Assembly (NCBI GenBank): GCA_030650415.1
Contig: JAUSEG010000022.1
Coordinates: forward strand, 1-41,604
DNA length: 41,604 bases
DNA from: a bacterium
Lineage (GTDB): Bacteria > Patescibacteriota > Patescibacteriia > Patescibacteriales > GWC2-42-12
Direction: 5' to 3'
Position 1 is the first letter of the stretch, and each line of letters begins with the position of its first letter. The translations under genes and the position numbers were made by a program. Shown in pieces: positions 17,328 through 24,238 of this stretch. The notes beneath the pieces were generated by a model. It did no database searches, was not told the DNA's origin, and saw only the letters and a program-made list of their open reading frames with translations.

Positions 17328-17786
17328 ATGTTAAATTTTATCAGTATAAAAAAAATAGTAGCAATTTATACGGCTATTATTTTTTTTATTGCCGCGGATC
17401 GCTGGTTTAAGGTTTTGGCGATAGCCAATCAAGGGAGGCAGATAGATTTAATCGGAGACATCTTAAAATTTAATTACCAGGCAAATTACTATATCGCTTT
17501 TTCTTTACCGTTAGCCGGTCAAGTGCTGGAAATTTTATTAGTTTTAATAATATCGGCTTTAATATTCTCTGGCTTAGATTATTGGTTCAGGCATAAATAC
17601 AGTGAAGCGATTCTATTATCTTTAATTGTTCTAGGCGCTATTAGCAATTTATTTGATCGATTAAAATATGGCTATGTGATTGATTATTTAAATTTAAAAT
17701 ATTTTACGGTTTTTAATTTAGCAGATGCGCTGATAGTTTTCGGCGTTATATTTTTAATAATTATTTTAAACAAAAAAAACGCCTGA
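17328..17786 (+). CDS. lspA: Lipoprotein signal peptidase-like protein
   Basis: A 152-residue protein with four hydrophobic helices. The two catalytic-Asp blocks of LspA are present: GAISNLFDRLKYGYVIDYL (N-L-x-D-R) and FTVFNLADALIVFGV (F-N-x-A-D). The N-terminal block is ADRWFKVLA where D-Q-x-x-K is usual, and the conserved Asn-containing loop is YQANYYIAFSL, so the first motif diverges. Function: an aspartyl membrane protease that removes signal peptides from prolipoproteins. It follows the zinc-finger gene by 6 bp, and its stop codon lies inside the terminator hairpin shared with convergent tsaE. Confidence 0.85.
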   Translation: MLNFISIKKIVAIYTAIIFFIAADRWFKVLAIANQGRQIDLIGDILKFNYQANYYIAFSLPLAGQVLEILLVLIISALIFSGLDYWFRHKYSEAILLSLIVLGAISNLFDRLKYGYVIDYLNLKYFTVFNLADALIVFGVIFLIIILNKKNA

Positions 17787-17796
17787 TTGGCGTTTC
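17770..17796 (-). terminator. Terminator between convergent lspA and tsaE
   Basis: Stem AAACGCC-TGATT-GGCGTTT. On the minus strand it is followed by eight T, so it mainly serves tsaE. It contains the last codons and stop of lspA and abuts the tsaE stop. Confidence 0.8.
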
Positions 17797-18265
17797 AATA
17801 CTCGATAGTTCGGGATTCATTTTTATAGCCAATCGTAATAAATCTGGTTTTTTTAGGCAAAATGGTTTTTATTTTATCCGCCCACTCTATCACCGTGACC
17901 GTATCCGGCCGATTAGCATATTCATTCATGCCGATAGCGACCAGGTCTTCAGCCGATTTAATTCGATAAGCATCGAGATGAGCCAAGAGTTTAATTTGGG
18001 GTTTACCCCGTGAAATAACTCCGCTTTCAGCGGAGTTCCTTTCGCTACTGCGAAAGGATTTCACGGGGTAAACCTTCATTAAGACAAAGGTTGGGCTGGT
18101 CAGGGTTTTTCTAATACCCAGGCCGGCGGCCAGGCCTTTAGTAAAAATGGTTTTACCGGCTCCTAAATCACCGATTAAGCCGAGAATTTCTCCGCTGGTC
18201 AGTTTTTTGGCGAATTCCTTGCCGATAAGGTAGGTTTCTTGCTCTGATGAGGAGATGATTTTCAT
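17795..18265 (-). CDS. tsaE: tRNA threonylcarbamoyladenosine ATPase TsaE with in-frame palindrome insertion
   Basis: TsaE works with TsaB, TsaD and TsaC in making t6A37 of ANN-decoding tRNAs. The P-loop GDLGAGKT (32-39) and SPTFVLMKVYP are typical, and so are HLDAYRIKSAEDLVAIGMNEY and VTVIEWADKI. Between FVLMKVYP and QIKLLAHLDAYRI there is a ~22-residue insert (VKSFRSSERNSAESGVISRG) encoded entirely by the palindromic element at 18001-18073. In the family this site is a short variable loop, so the protein may stay functional. A consensus promoter lies at once upstream, but on the opposite strand. Confidence 0.92.
   Translation of the reverse strand: MKIISSSEQETYLIGKEFAKKLTSGEILGLIGDLGAGKTIFTKGLAAGLGIRKTLTSPTFVLMKVYPVKSFRSSERNSAESGVISRGKPQIKLLAHLDAYRIKSAEDLVAIGMNEYANRPDTVTVIEWADKIKTILPKKTRFITIGYKNESRTIEY
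18001..18073. repeat. ACCCCGTGAAAT palindromic element inserted in tsaE
   Basis: A perfect 16-bp outer stem (GTTTACCCCGTGAAAT / ATTTCACGGGGTAAAC) encloses two inner hairpins, AACTCCGC-TTTCA-GCGGAGTT and CCTTTCGC-TACT-GCGAAAGG, giving a three-way-junction fold. It is read in frame on the minus strand as YPVK...SRGK, in a frame that avoids the TGA present in the arm. Confidence 0.9.
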
Positions 18266-18269
18266 GGCC

Positions 18270-18297
18270 TTGACAATTTATAGTTTTCTGCTATAAT
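18270..18297 (+). promoter_or_regulatory. Consensus promoter divergent from tsaE
   Basis: Perfect TTGACA, 16 bp, perfect TATAAT on the plus strand. The only downstream feature is a 16-residue reading frame and a ~170-base stretch before antisense tRNA genes. Confidence 0.75.
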
Positions 18298-18325
18298 GTA
18301 AAATCTTAATAAATAAGCAAAATAT

Positions 18326-18376
18326 ATGGATTTTATCGACATTATCATCAGCCAAATATTCGGCAACAGCAAATAA
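18326..18376 (+). CDS. Possible 16-residue amphipathic peptide
   Basis: The frame encodes MDFIDIIISQIFGNSK. ATG lies 28 bases after a consensus -10 box, with no clear Shine-Dalgarno (AAGCAAAATAT). The sequence is strongly hydrophobic with acidic and polar residues spaced as in amphipathic membrane-active peptides such as phenol-soluble modulins or type I toxins. That comparison rests only on residue pattern. It is too short to be confirmed from sequence alone, and the transcript could instead be a small RNA. Confidence 0.35.
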   Translation: MDFIDIIISQIFGNSK

Positions 18377-18551
18377 CCATCAGCTGAAGAGATTTTTGCG
18401 TCCAAAACTTTATACTACCGGTGAAAACCAGCAAGTATTGTAGTTTGAACGTTTTTTTGTGGACAGTGCAGGACTCGAAGCTCCTCGGCGCTTGCCTCGG
18501 GGCAGAAAATTCAAAACGGAGACAACCCCTGCTTAGCGTTAATATTATGTG
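18377..18551. other. Non-coding stretch with a tRNA-adjacent repeat
   Basis: Holds a partial inverted pair (ACTTTATACTACCGG..., ...AGTATTGTAGTTTGAACG) and, at about 18455-18530, a segment on the minus strand with CCGAGGCAAGCGCCGAGG, then TTCGAGTCC and TGTCCAC. The segment is homologous to 35047-35115. No gene is seen. Confidence 0.5.
18455..18530 (-). repeat. CCGAGG-type repeat beside tRNA-Val
   Basis: On the minus strand CCGTTTTG...CCGAGG.AAGC.CCGAGG.GCT.CGA.TCC.G..CA.G.CCAC followed by A-rich DNA. The same string order is at 35047-35115, and a shorter version is at 8812-8845. The TTCGAGTCC and CCAC ends mimic a tRNA T-loop and 3' end. Confidence 0.6.
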
Positions 18552-18625
18552 TGGGCGCACAAGGATTTGAACCCTGGACCCCCTCGGTGTAAACGAGGTG
18601 CTCTAACCAGCTGAGCTATACGCCC
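18552..18625 (-). tRNA. tRNA-Val (anticodon TAC)
   Basis: A complete cloverleaf: acceptor GGGCGTA / TGCGCCC, D-arm AGCTCAGCTGGTTAGAGC, anticodon stem CCTCG/CGAGG with loop TTTACAC, T-arm GGTTCAAATCC, discriminator A. The 3' CCA is not fully encoded (ACAC). Directly follows tRNA-Leu and rplS in the same direction. Confidence 0.95.
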
Positions 18626-18634
18626 CTTGTGAAG

Positions 18635-18718
18635 TGCCGAGGACAGGACTCGAACCTGCAAGGGGTTGCCCCCGCTACCACCTCAAGGTAGTGCGTCTAC
18701 CAGTTTCGCCACCTCGGC
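18635..18718 (-). tRNA. tRNA-Leu (anticodon GAG)
   Basis: Acceptor GCCGAGG / CCTCGGC, anticodon loop TTGAGGT between CTACC and GGTAG, long variable arm (GCGGGGGCAACCCCTTG), T-arm GGTTCGAGTCC. It starts 6 bases after the rplS stop, so the two are probably cotranscribed. Confidence 0.95.
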
Positions 18719-18724
18719 CAAAGT

Positions 18725-19069
18725 TTAGGCAAGCTTTACTTCTTTAAGCTTTTTATTATAATTGCGGAGATAGTAAAGTTTGGCGCGCCTGACCTTAATT
18801 TGCTTCTTTATTTCAATTTTGGTGAGAGTTGGCAAATTTAAAGGGAAAATCTTTTCCACGCCGACGCCGTCAGAAATTTTTCTGACCGTTATCGTGCCGC
18901 CGGCTTCGTTGCCGTGCTTTTTGGCGATAATCAGGCCTTCGTAATATTGGACTCTTTCTTTTTCCTCGCCCTTGGCATTAAGTTCCTTGATTTTTTGATA
19001 AATTCTGACTGTCATGCCCGGCTTTAAATCTTTAGGATCAATTTTTTTCGCGATTACTTCTTTTGCCAT
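18725..19069 (-). CDS. rplS: 50S ribosomal protein L19
   Basis: ATG at 19069 gives MAKEVIAKKIDPKDLKPGMT, 114 residues, the usual L19 length; a longer frame from 19171 is leader DNA. Conserved L19 blocks include KPGMTVRIYQKI, RVQYYEGLIIAKKHG, TITVRKISDGVGVEKIFPL and RRAKLYYLRNY. L19 sits at the 30S-50S interface. In many bacteria it ends the rpsP-rimM-trmD-rplS operon; here trmD, khpA and rpsP are 13 kb away and rimM was not seen. It has its own promoter inside the end of gmk and a leader hairpin, and runs on into two tRNA genes. Confidence 0.96.
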   Translation of the reverse strand: MAKEVIAKKIDPKDLKPGMTVRIYQKIKELNAKGEEKERVQYYEGLIIAKKHGNEAGGTITVRKISDGVGVEKIFPLNLPTLTKIEIKKQIKVRRAKLYYLRNYNKKLKEVKLA

Positions 19070-19088
19070 ATGGTTTTTAGTATTTAAA

Positions 19089-19111
19089 AATAGAACAGCA
19101 GAGGTTCTATT
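19089..19111 (-). promoter_or_regulatory. rplS leader hairpin, attenuator-like
   Basis: AATAGAAC-7 nt-GTTCTATT, an 8-bp stem, is followed on the minus strand by TTTAAA, 20 bases before the rplS start. It could be a weak terminator or an autoregulatory L19 leader; the short T-run makes attenuation uncertain. Confidence 0.4.
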
Positions 19112-19142
19112 ATAAATATAGTCAATATTTAATAATGATACA

Positions 19143-19171
19143 ATGTTATAATAATTATTAGGTTTTGTCAA
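19143..19171 (-). promoter_or_regulatory. rplS promoter
   Basis: On the minus strand TTGACA, 17 bp, TAACAT (or TATAAC at 15 bp). The -35 box overlaps the gmk stop codon. Confidence 0.6.
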
Positions 19172-19755
19172 CCTTTCTTCGCGAACTCTCTTCTTATTAC
19201 TTCGATGACTTTGCTTATGGCTTGGTCAAGTTTTTCTTGGCGATTTATAACAATAAAGTCATAAAAGCGCGACTCATTTTTTATCTCGCTGGCGGCATTT
19301 TTCAATCGCCGTCTTAATTCGGTCGGTTTTATGTCGCAATCTCGAGCGATAAGCCTTTTTTTTATACTTTCCAGCGAGTCTGGTTTAATAAAGATCGTAA
19401 TTGCTTGATAATTTTTTTTATAATATTTGGCGCCGACCGCGTCGGGATTAATGATAACGTTATGGCCATGTTTTAGTTTTTTTTCCAAGTCAGGTTTATA
19501 ACTGCCATAGTAGGCTTGACGGTTTTTAACATAGGTATGTTCAACAATATTGCCTTTCCTGATTTCGGCTTTAAATTTTTTTTTGCTTAGGAAATAATAA
19601 TCGATCCCGTCTTTTTCTTTGTTCCTGGGTTTTCTGGTAGTGGCCGTGACTAAGCGCCTGAATGAAGGGAAGCGGCGGATTATTTCGTTAGTGATTGTGC
19701 TTTCGCCTCCGCCGGTCGGAGCGGCTATTACCACAATTTTGCCTGATTTTTTCAT
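19168..19755 (-). CDS. Guanylate kinase-like protein with altered P-loop
   Basis: The overall fold follows GMP kinase: P-loop at 12-20, TATTRKPRNKEKDGIDYYF with KKKF, IVEHTYVKNRQAYYGSY, YDFIVIN near the end, 195 residues as usual. The P-loop, however, reads APTGGGESTI: the position of the invariant Walker A lysine (18) is Glu. The usual GxDVILxIDVQGA is also changed (GHNVIINPDAVGA). An active GMP kinase should not tolerate loss of this lysine, so this may be an inactive paralogue, a GMP-binding scaffold, or a sequencing error (AAA to GAA is one base). It starts 2 bp after the pseudouridine synthase stop (coupled). Confidence 0.85.
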   Translation of the reverse strand: MKKSGKIVVIAAPTGGGESTITNEIIRRFPSFRRLVTATTRKPRNKEKDGIDYYFLSKKKFKAEIRKGNIVEHTYVKNRQAYYGSYKPDLEKKLKHGHNVIINPDAVGAKYYKKNYQAITIFIKPDSLESIKKRLIARDCDIKPTELRRRLKNAASEIKNESRFYDFIVINRQEKLDQAISKVIEVIRREFAKKG

Positions 19756-19757
19756 AA

Positions 19758-20720
19758 TTATTTAACAATTTTCAAAAGATTTTCTAATTCTTCGGTTAAG
19801 CCTGCTCTGAAATCTTTTTGCTCGCCGGCCAGGTCGGTAAAATTTAAATGGTCGGCAATTAAAAAAATTCTGTTTAAGCCCAGCTTTTTATCCTGTTTTT
19901 TAGTTCTAGCCGTGCCGTAAATTTTATCGCCGACTACCGGGTGGTCGTAAGCGGCCAGATGAACCCTGATTTGATGAGTGCGGCCGGTTTTAATTTTTAC
20001 TTTCAATAAAGTATAGTTTACGAGCCTAGTAATAATTCGAAACTCCGTTTCCGCTAAGCGGCCGGTCGTAGCCGGTTCGCCTTTTACCGTCGACGGGATG
20101 GCGGCCATTTTATAGCCTTCGCTCGACCTCTTAATCGGAAAATCTATTAAGCCGGCTTCTCTTTGGATCTTGCCATGGACTAAGGCGGTGTATTCTTTTG
20201 TTATAGTTCGGCTTTGAAATTGTTTTTTAAGATTATCAAAGCTGTCCTGAGTTTTGGCAATAACCATCAGCCCGCTGACCTCTTTATCCAGGCGATGGAC
20301 GATACCCGGCCGATCCGCGCTATCACCGACTTTTTTTATTCTTGGGTACTTGGTTATTAGCCAATCAGCCAAAGTATAGCCAGCGGTTCCATGCACGATC
20401 AAACCGGCTGGTTTATTTATTACTAAAAACTCGCTGGTTTCATCAATGATTTCAATTTTATGGCCTAAAGCGTTTTTAATTTCTACTTTTTTGTCCGGCT
20501 GATTTTTTTTAGAGAGTTTTTTTTGCAGATTAATTATGTCGCCAGGCCTTAAGGAGTAATGCGATAATTCAGGCAAGCCATTAATTTTAACCATGTCTTG
20601 CTCAATCATTTTCTGGATTTGGCTGCGGGAAGGTTGAATTTTCCCCCAAATCGAATCGGCGCCGGCCAAAAATTTATCCAATCGGCTGCCGGCGGTTTTT
20701 TTGGTTATTTTTATGATCAT
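19758..20720 (-). CDS. RluA-family pseudouridine synthase (RluD-like)
   Basis: The N-terminal S4 RNA-binding domain (SRLDKFLAG, PSRSQIQKMI, VKINGLPELS) spans residues ~1-70. The catalytic domain has GIVHRLDKEVSGLMVIAKT with nucleophile Asp145, plus IKTGRTHQIRVHLAAYDHPVVGD. At 320 residues with S4 it matches RluD-type enzymes that modify 23S rRNA, though the exact target cannot be read from sequence. A variable-arm hairpin (copy B) ends 19 bp upstream of the start. Downstream the gmk-like gene is translationally coupled. Confidence 0.92.
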   Translation of the reverse strand: MIIKITKKTAGSRLDKFLAGADSIWGKIQPSRSQIQKMIEQDMVKINGLPELSHYSLRPGDIINLQKKLSKKNQPDKKVEIKNALGHKIEIIDETSEFLVINKPAGLIVHGTAGYTLADWLITKYPRIKKVGDSADRPGIVHRLDKEVSGLMVIAKTQDSFDNLKKQFQSRTITKEYTALVHGKIQREAGLIDFPIKRSSEGYKMAAIPSTVKGEPATTGRLAETEFRIITRLVNYTLLKVKIKTGRTHQIRVHLAAYDHPVVGDKIYGTARTKKQDKKLGLNRIFLIADHLNFTDLAGEQKDFRAGLTEELENLLKIVK

Positions 20721-20739
20721 ACAGGGTTTTTATTTAATG

Positions 20740-20845
20740 GTGTCTGACGAAGCTTTTGATTTTGAGCGCATACGAAATTGTCGTATTTTTTAATAAAAAT
20801 ACCCAAATTTCGTCTAAGCGAGAAATCAAAAGCTTCGTCAGACAC
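20740..20845 (+). repeat. Variable-arm hairpin element, copy B
   Basis: Outer arms form a perfect 23-bp stem (GTGTCTGACGAAGCTTTTGA... and inverse ending at 20845). The core is the same as copy A: GAGCGCATACGAAATTG, apical GTATTTTT-TAAT-AAAAATAC, CCCAAATTTCGTCTAAGCGA. It fills the gap between the GT4 stop (3 bp) and the pseudouridine-synthase start (19 bp). Confidence 0.88.
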
Positions 20846-20848
20846 TGC

Positions 20849-21988
20849 TTATTTAATTTTAAAAGTTTGTTCTAAGCCTGCCACCATTTTTTCCAGAGTA
20901 AAAAATTGATTAGCGCGTTCACGGCCATTTTTTCCAAGGTAAGCGCGCAGTTTTTTGTCCTGATGCAATTTAATAATTTGCCGAGCCAGCAGCTCGCTAT
21001 TATTTGATTCGATTAACGAGCCGGTTTTATTTTCTAAAATTAAATCCTCTAGGCCGATATTACGTGGAGCTAAAATCGGCAAACCCGAGGCCATAGCTTC
21101 TAAAATGTTGCCGTAATCATCAAGCTTTAAGGAATCGCCGGTAGCGAGAAAGATATCAAAACTATGCAGCCATTTTTTCAGTTGCTCCTGTTCTCCGACC
21201 AGCCAGACTAAATTTTCAATTGCCATTTTTTTCGCTAGCCACGAGAGACTCTTTCTTTCTTGGCCTTCGCCGATGATAATTAATTGAATATTGGGAATTA
21301 CCGGCAAGCAGTTTTTTATGGCTTGAAAAATCGCCTCAATTTTTTGTTTTTGATCTAGGGCGGCGATAACGCCAACGGTAAAATATTTGCGATGAAAATT
21401 TGCTTGGCTCAAAGAGGCTAGCTTATTAAAAATATTTTCTTGGTATTGGCTTAGTTTTGCTCCGGGCGGAATTGTTTTTATTTTATTTTCATCGCAACCA
21501 AGGCCGGCCAGCTGCAATTTAGCGTAGTTATTAAAAGCGATTATTTCGGCAAAGCGGTGGTTTATTTTATACAGCCGAAAGATAAATTTATTAATTTGCC
21601 GATAGTTTAGATCCGGGGATTCCAACCAAAAAACTTTTATGCCTAAGAGTTTGGCCGGGCCGGTAATAATAATTTTTTCGTTAAAGTTCAGGCAGATGAT
21701 AAAATCGGCCTGGTTTTTTATTTTTAAACCAATTAAAGAAATTAAGAATTTTAGCTGGATAAATAACAGGCTGGCGCAAAAAAGCAGAAGATTCGGCCGG
21801 TTTTTTAAATCCGGGCCCAAGAAGATTTTTTTAGCCGACCAATGATTTTGCTTAAACTGATTAATTAAAGCTGCTTTAGACGACCAAAGTTTAAAGAAAA
21901 CTTTTTTTTGCTCCAATTCTTTAAAGACAGCCGTCAGCAAGGAATTTTTATCGGTTAAAGAATTAATGACTAAAATATTTATGGGCAT
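20849..21988 (-). CDS. GT4-type glycosyltransferase
   Basis: A GT-B fold protein of 379 residues. The C-terminal half has the family-4 pattern: FTVGVIAALDQKQKIEAIFQ, IIIGEGQERKSL, NLVWLVGEQEQLKKWL, DDYGNILEAMASGLPILA with the E-x7-E-like nucleotide-sugar site. The canonical first Glu position is Asp-rich (LKLDDYGNILEA), a small change. No signal peptide; presumably works at the inner face of the membrane. Translationally linked to the flippase gene (2-bp gap upstream), so the pair probably builds and exports one glycan. Hairpin copies B and C bracket the pair in opposite orientation. Confidence 0.88.
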   Translation of the reverse strand: MPINILVINSLTDKNSLLTAVFKELEQKKVFFKLWSSKAALINQFKQNHWSAKKIFLGPDLKNRPNLLLFCASLLFIQLKFLISLIGLKIKNQADFIICLNFNEKIIITGPAKLLGIKVFWLESPDLNYRQINKFIFRLYKINHRFAEIIAFNNYAKLQLAGLGCDENKIKTIPPGAKLSQYQENIFNKLASLSQANFHRKYFTVGVIAALDQKQKIEAIFQAIKNCLPVIPNIQLIIIGEGQERKSLSWLAKKMAIENLVWLVGEQEQLKKWLHSFDIFLATGDSLKLDDYGNILEAMASGLPILAPRNIGLEDLILENKTGSLIESNNSELLARQIIKLHQDKKLRAYLGKNGRERANQFFTLEKMVAGLEQTFKIK

Positions 21989-21990
21989 AG

Positions 21991-23412
21991 CTACTCATTA
22001 GTTATTAAATTTTTTAAATCAGCTTTAGCTATGCCTTTAAAGAAATACAGAGAAATCAAATAAACCAGGCAGGCCAGCGGAATGATTATTATTAAACTTA
22101 TTTTATTAAGCAATAAATAGGTAAATAAAGCCATGACCAGAGAGGCGATAAATGATTTAAACAGAACATTAAAATTAAGCTTGAACTGACTGTATCTTAT
22201 CACTATATACAGAGAAAACAAGGCGATGGCCAGTTCACTATAGACCGTTACCCAGGCGGCTCCATAATATGAATAGAGCGGAATAAAAATCAAATAACCC
22301 GCGAGCGCGGTTAAGGCGGTAAAGAGATAGGCGCCAATCACCTTTTTTTGCTTGTCTAAGGCGATAACCGCGTGGGCTAGCAAGCAGCCGATAAAAATAA
22401 AGCCGACCGCCAGAATTAAAATTTTTAAGATACCGCCGGCCGGAGCAAAATTTTTACCGGCGACTAAGACTATTAAAGGTTCAGCCACCAGTTCGGCGCC
22501 GATAATTAAGGGCGCGGCCAGCATAAACATCAGGTTAAGAGCTTTTTGCAAAACTCTGTTAAATCTCTCGGTATCTCGGTTGGCCCAAGCTAAACTCAAA
22601 ATTGGTAAAATTAAACCGGCAAAGATAAACGGCAGAGCGGTTAAAACATCAATTATTTTATAAGCGGCGCCATAAAGTCCGACTTCGTTTTGACTTTTTA
22701 AAAGCGACAAGATTAAAATATCAGCTCGCAGATAAATTAGATTGAAAAAGATTGTTAACCCCAGGGGCCAGGATTTTTTAATAATTTCTTTCCAGACAGC
22801 TAAATTAATTTGCCATTTAATTTTAACAAAACGGCGGGAAAACCAATAATGCATGATGAAACTGATCGCGCTGGATATAACCGTAGCCGCCATAATGCTT
22901 AAGAGCCCTAAATTTAACCAAGCGGTTAAAATTATGCCGGCCAATAAGATAATTCGGCTAACCACCTCGGCGACAGAAACCACGGCCATGGTTAGGTTCT
23001 TCTGAAAAAAACCGACCAGGATTTGATTCAAAGCCACGAAGAAAAATGACAAGCCGGTTATGGCTACACCGACTTTTATAATTGCTTCGTAGGGGAAAAA
23101 GAAAACCACGAGTGGCGCCAGGCCGAGAAAAAGAACGGCGGAGACGAGCCGCAGGCTGAAAAGATTATTTAGGAGCGTCTCCTGATTGGCTTCCGGCCGG
23201 CTGATCATCTGCGAAGTTATCAGGGTTAAGCCGAAGTCTGCCATAATACCGAAAAAAGACAGGAAGGTTATGATAGTTGTATATTGGCCAAAGCCGGCTT
23301 CACGCAAATATCTGGCCATGATAGCGATAGCAACCAACCCCAGGACAGTGGAGATGGCTTTACCGATTATTTGGATTATGGTGTTCTTGGCAACTTTAGC
23401 GGATAGATTCAT
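21991..23412 (-). CDS. Polysaccharide flippase (Wzx-like, MOP superfamily)
   Basis: ATG 23412 (MNLSAKVAKNTIIQIIGKAI) is chosen because the upstream in-frame ATG at 23454 lies inside the hairpin element. The protein has 473 residues and about fourteen hydrophobic helices. The N-terminal signature ARYLREAGFGQYTTIITFLSFFGIMADFGL is typical of polysaccharide-biosynthesis flippases. Likely role: moves undecaprenyl-linked oligosaccharide across the membrane. Coupled to the downstream GT4 gene. No Shine-Dalgarno; the element ends only 13 bp before the start. Confidence 0.92.
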   Translation of the reverse strand: MNLSAKVAKNTIIQIIGKAISTVLGLVAIAIMARYLREAGFGQYTTIITFLSFFGIMADFGLTLITSQMISRPEANQETLLNNLFSLRLVSAVLFLGLAPLVVFFFPYEAIIKVGVAITGLSFFFVALNQILVGFFQKNLTMAVVSVAEVVSRIILLAGIILTAWLNLGLLSIMAATVISSAISFIMHYWFSRRFVKIKWQINLAVWKEIIKKSWPLGLTIFFNLIYLRADILILSLLKSQNEVGLYGAAYKIIDVLTALPFIFAGLILPILSLAWANRDTERFNRVLQKALNLMFMLAAPLIIGAELVAEPLIVLVAGKNFAPAGGILKILILAVGFIFIGCLLAHAVIALDKQKKVIGAYLFTALTALAGYLIFIPLYSYYGAAWVTVYSELAIALFSLYIVIRYSQFKLNFNVLFKSFIASLVMALFTYLLLNKISLIIIIPLACLVYLISLYFFKGIAKADLKNLITNE

Positions 23413-23425
23413 ATGGTGATTAGGC

Positions 23426-23532
23426 GCTGTCGGGTAGAGCTTGTGGTTTTTCACTTAGACAAAATTTGGGTATTTTTATAAAAAATACTACAATTTTGTA
23501 TGCGCTCAAAACCACAAGCTCTACCCGACAGC
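23426..23532 (-). repeat. Variable-arm hairpin element, copy C
   Basis: Perfect 25-bp outer stem (GCTGTCGGGTAGAGCTTGTG... and inverse ending at 23532). The core is in opposite orientation to A and B. The inner stem reads ACAAAATT/AATTTTGT where A, B and D have ACGAAATT/AATTTCGT, a compensated base-pair change. Lies 13 bp upstream of the flippase start. Confidence 0.88.
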
Positions 23533-23541
23533 TATTTACTT

Positions 23542-23570
23542 TTGCTTAATTTACTAATTTTAGTTATAAT
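23542..23570 (+). promoter_or_regulatory. Promoter of the VirB2-like gene 1
   Basis: TTGCTT, 17 bp, perfect TATAAT. A CTATAA-CTAAA-TTATAG inverted repeat (23586-23602) follows in the leader and could be an operator. Confidence 0.55.
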
Positions 23571-23611
23571 AAATGCAGGATTTCACTATAACTAAATTAT
23601 AGCAAAATAAT

Positions 23612-24124
23612 ATGTTAATGACTAAGAAAATTTTTCACCCCGTTAAATTGCTTCGCACCAGCTTTGCTGGATTTAACGGGGTAAAGTATAGCTTAAGCAT
23701 AATATTTTTGTCCATGATTTTAGTTTTAACTCCGGTAGCGGTTGGTTCACTATCAATTAATCAAGCGCAGGCTACAGAAAAAGGAAGCGGGGGGATATGG
23801 TGGAATAAGGCGCAATTGGGCGGTTTAAACCAGGTGGGACAAGCTTATGGCGGGGGTAATCCGTTAGACGCCAGGAGAGTGGTGGTTGATGTCATTTATA
23901 TTATTCTGGGATTTTTAGGCATACTGGCTGTGATTTTAATAATTTATGCCGGTTTTAAATGGATGCTGTCTCGCGGCAATGACGATGAGGTAAGCGACGC
24001 TAAAAAGATTTTAATCGCCGGCGTTATCGGCTTAGTAATTATTTTATCCGCCTATATTATAGCTAACTTTGTGATTGAACGAATCTATGGCGCCGTAACC
24101 GGCGAATCGATGTTCCTTTATTAG
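23612..24124 (+). CDS. VirB2/TrbC-like two-helix membrane protein 1, with in-frame palindrome
   Basis: A signal-peptide-like N-terminus (IFLSMILVLTPVAVGSL, cleavage likely near QAQA-TEK) leads to a mature domain with two helices: VIYIILGFLGILAVILIIYAGF and ILIAGVIGLVIILSAYIIANFVI. The linker KWMLSRGNDDEVSDAKK is shared with the paralogues at 24239 and 27955. This is the layout of VirB2/TrbC pilins and related small CPR proteins. The start region contains the element at 23637-23684, read as FHPVKLLRTSFAGFNGVK, which lengthens the cytoplasmic tip of the signal peptide. It begins a plus-strand run with the second VirB2-like gene and the glycoside hydrolase. Confidence 0.78.
   Translation: MLMTKKIFHPVKLLRTSFAGFNGVKYSLSIIFLSMILVLTPVAVGSLSINQAQATEKGSGGIWWNKAQLGGLNQVGQAYGGGNPLDARRVVVDVIYIILGFLGILAVILIIYAGFKWMLSRGNDDEVSDAKKILIAGVIGLVIILSAYIIANFVIERIYGAVTGESMFLY
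23637..23684. repeat. ACCCCGTTAAAT palindromic element inside VirB2-like gene 1
   Basis: Outer stem ACCCCGTTAAAT / ATTTAACGGGGT with two inner hairpins (TGC-TTC-GCA and CCAGC-TTT-GCTGG), the same three-way layout as in tsaE. Read in frame on the plus strand. Confidence 0.85.
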
Positions 24125-24238
24125 GCGAGATTAGGTTAAAAAATTTACAAATTGTTTTTTATTTAATTAAAAAAAACCGCGTAAAATGGTTTATTTAAAT
24201 AATATGCTATTTTTGCGTAATTTATAGAATGAAAAAAT

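Noticed and set aside
18455-18530. tmRNA or extra tRNA gene
   Set aside because: T-loop-like TTCGAGTCC and CCAC are present, but no pairing acceptor stem, no anticodon arm and no tag-peptide frame. A second homologous copy behaves like a repeat.
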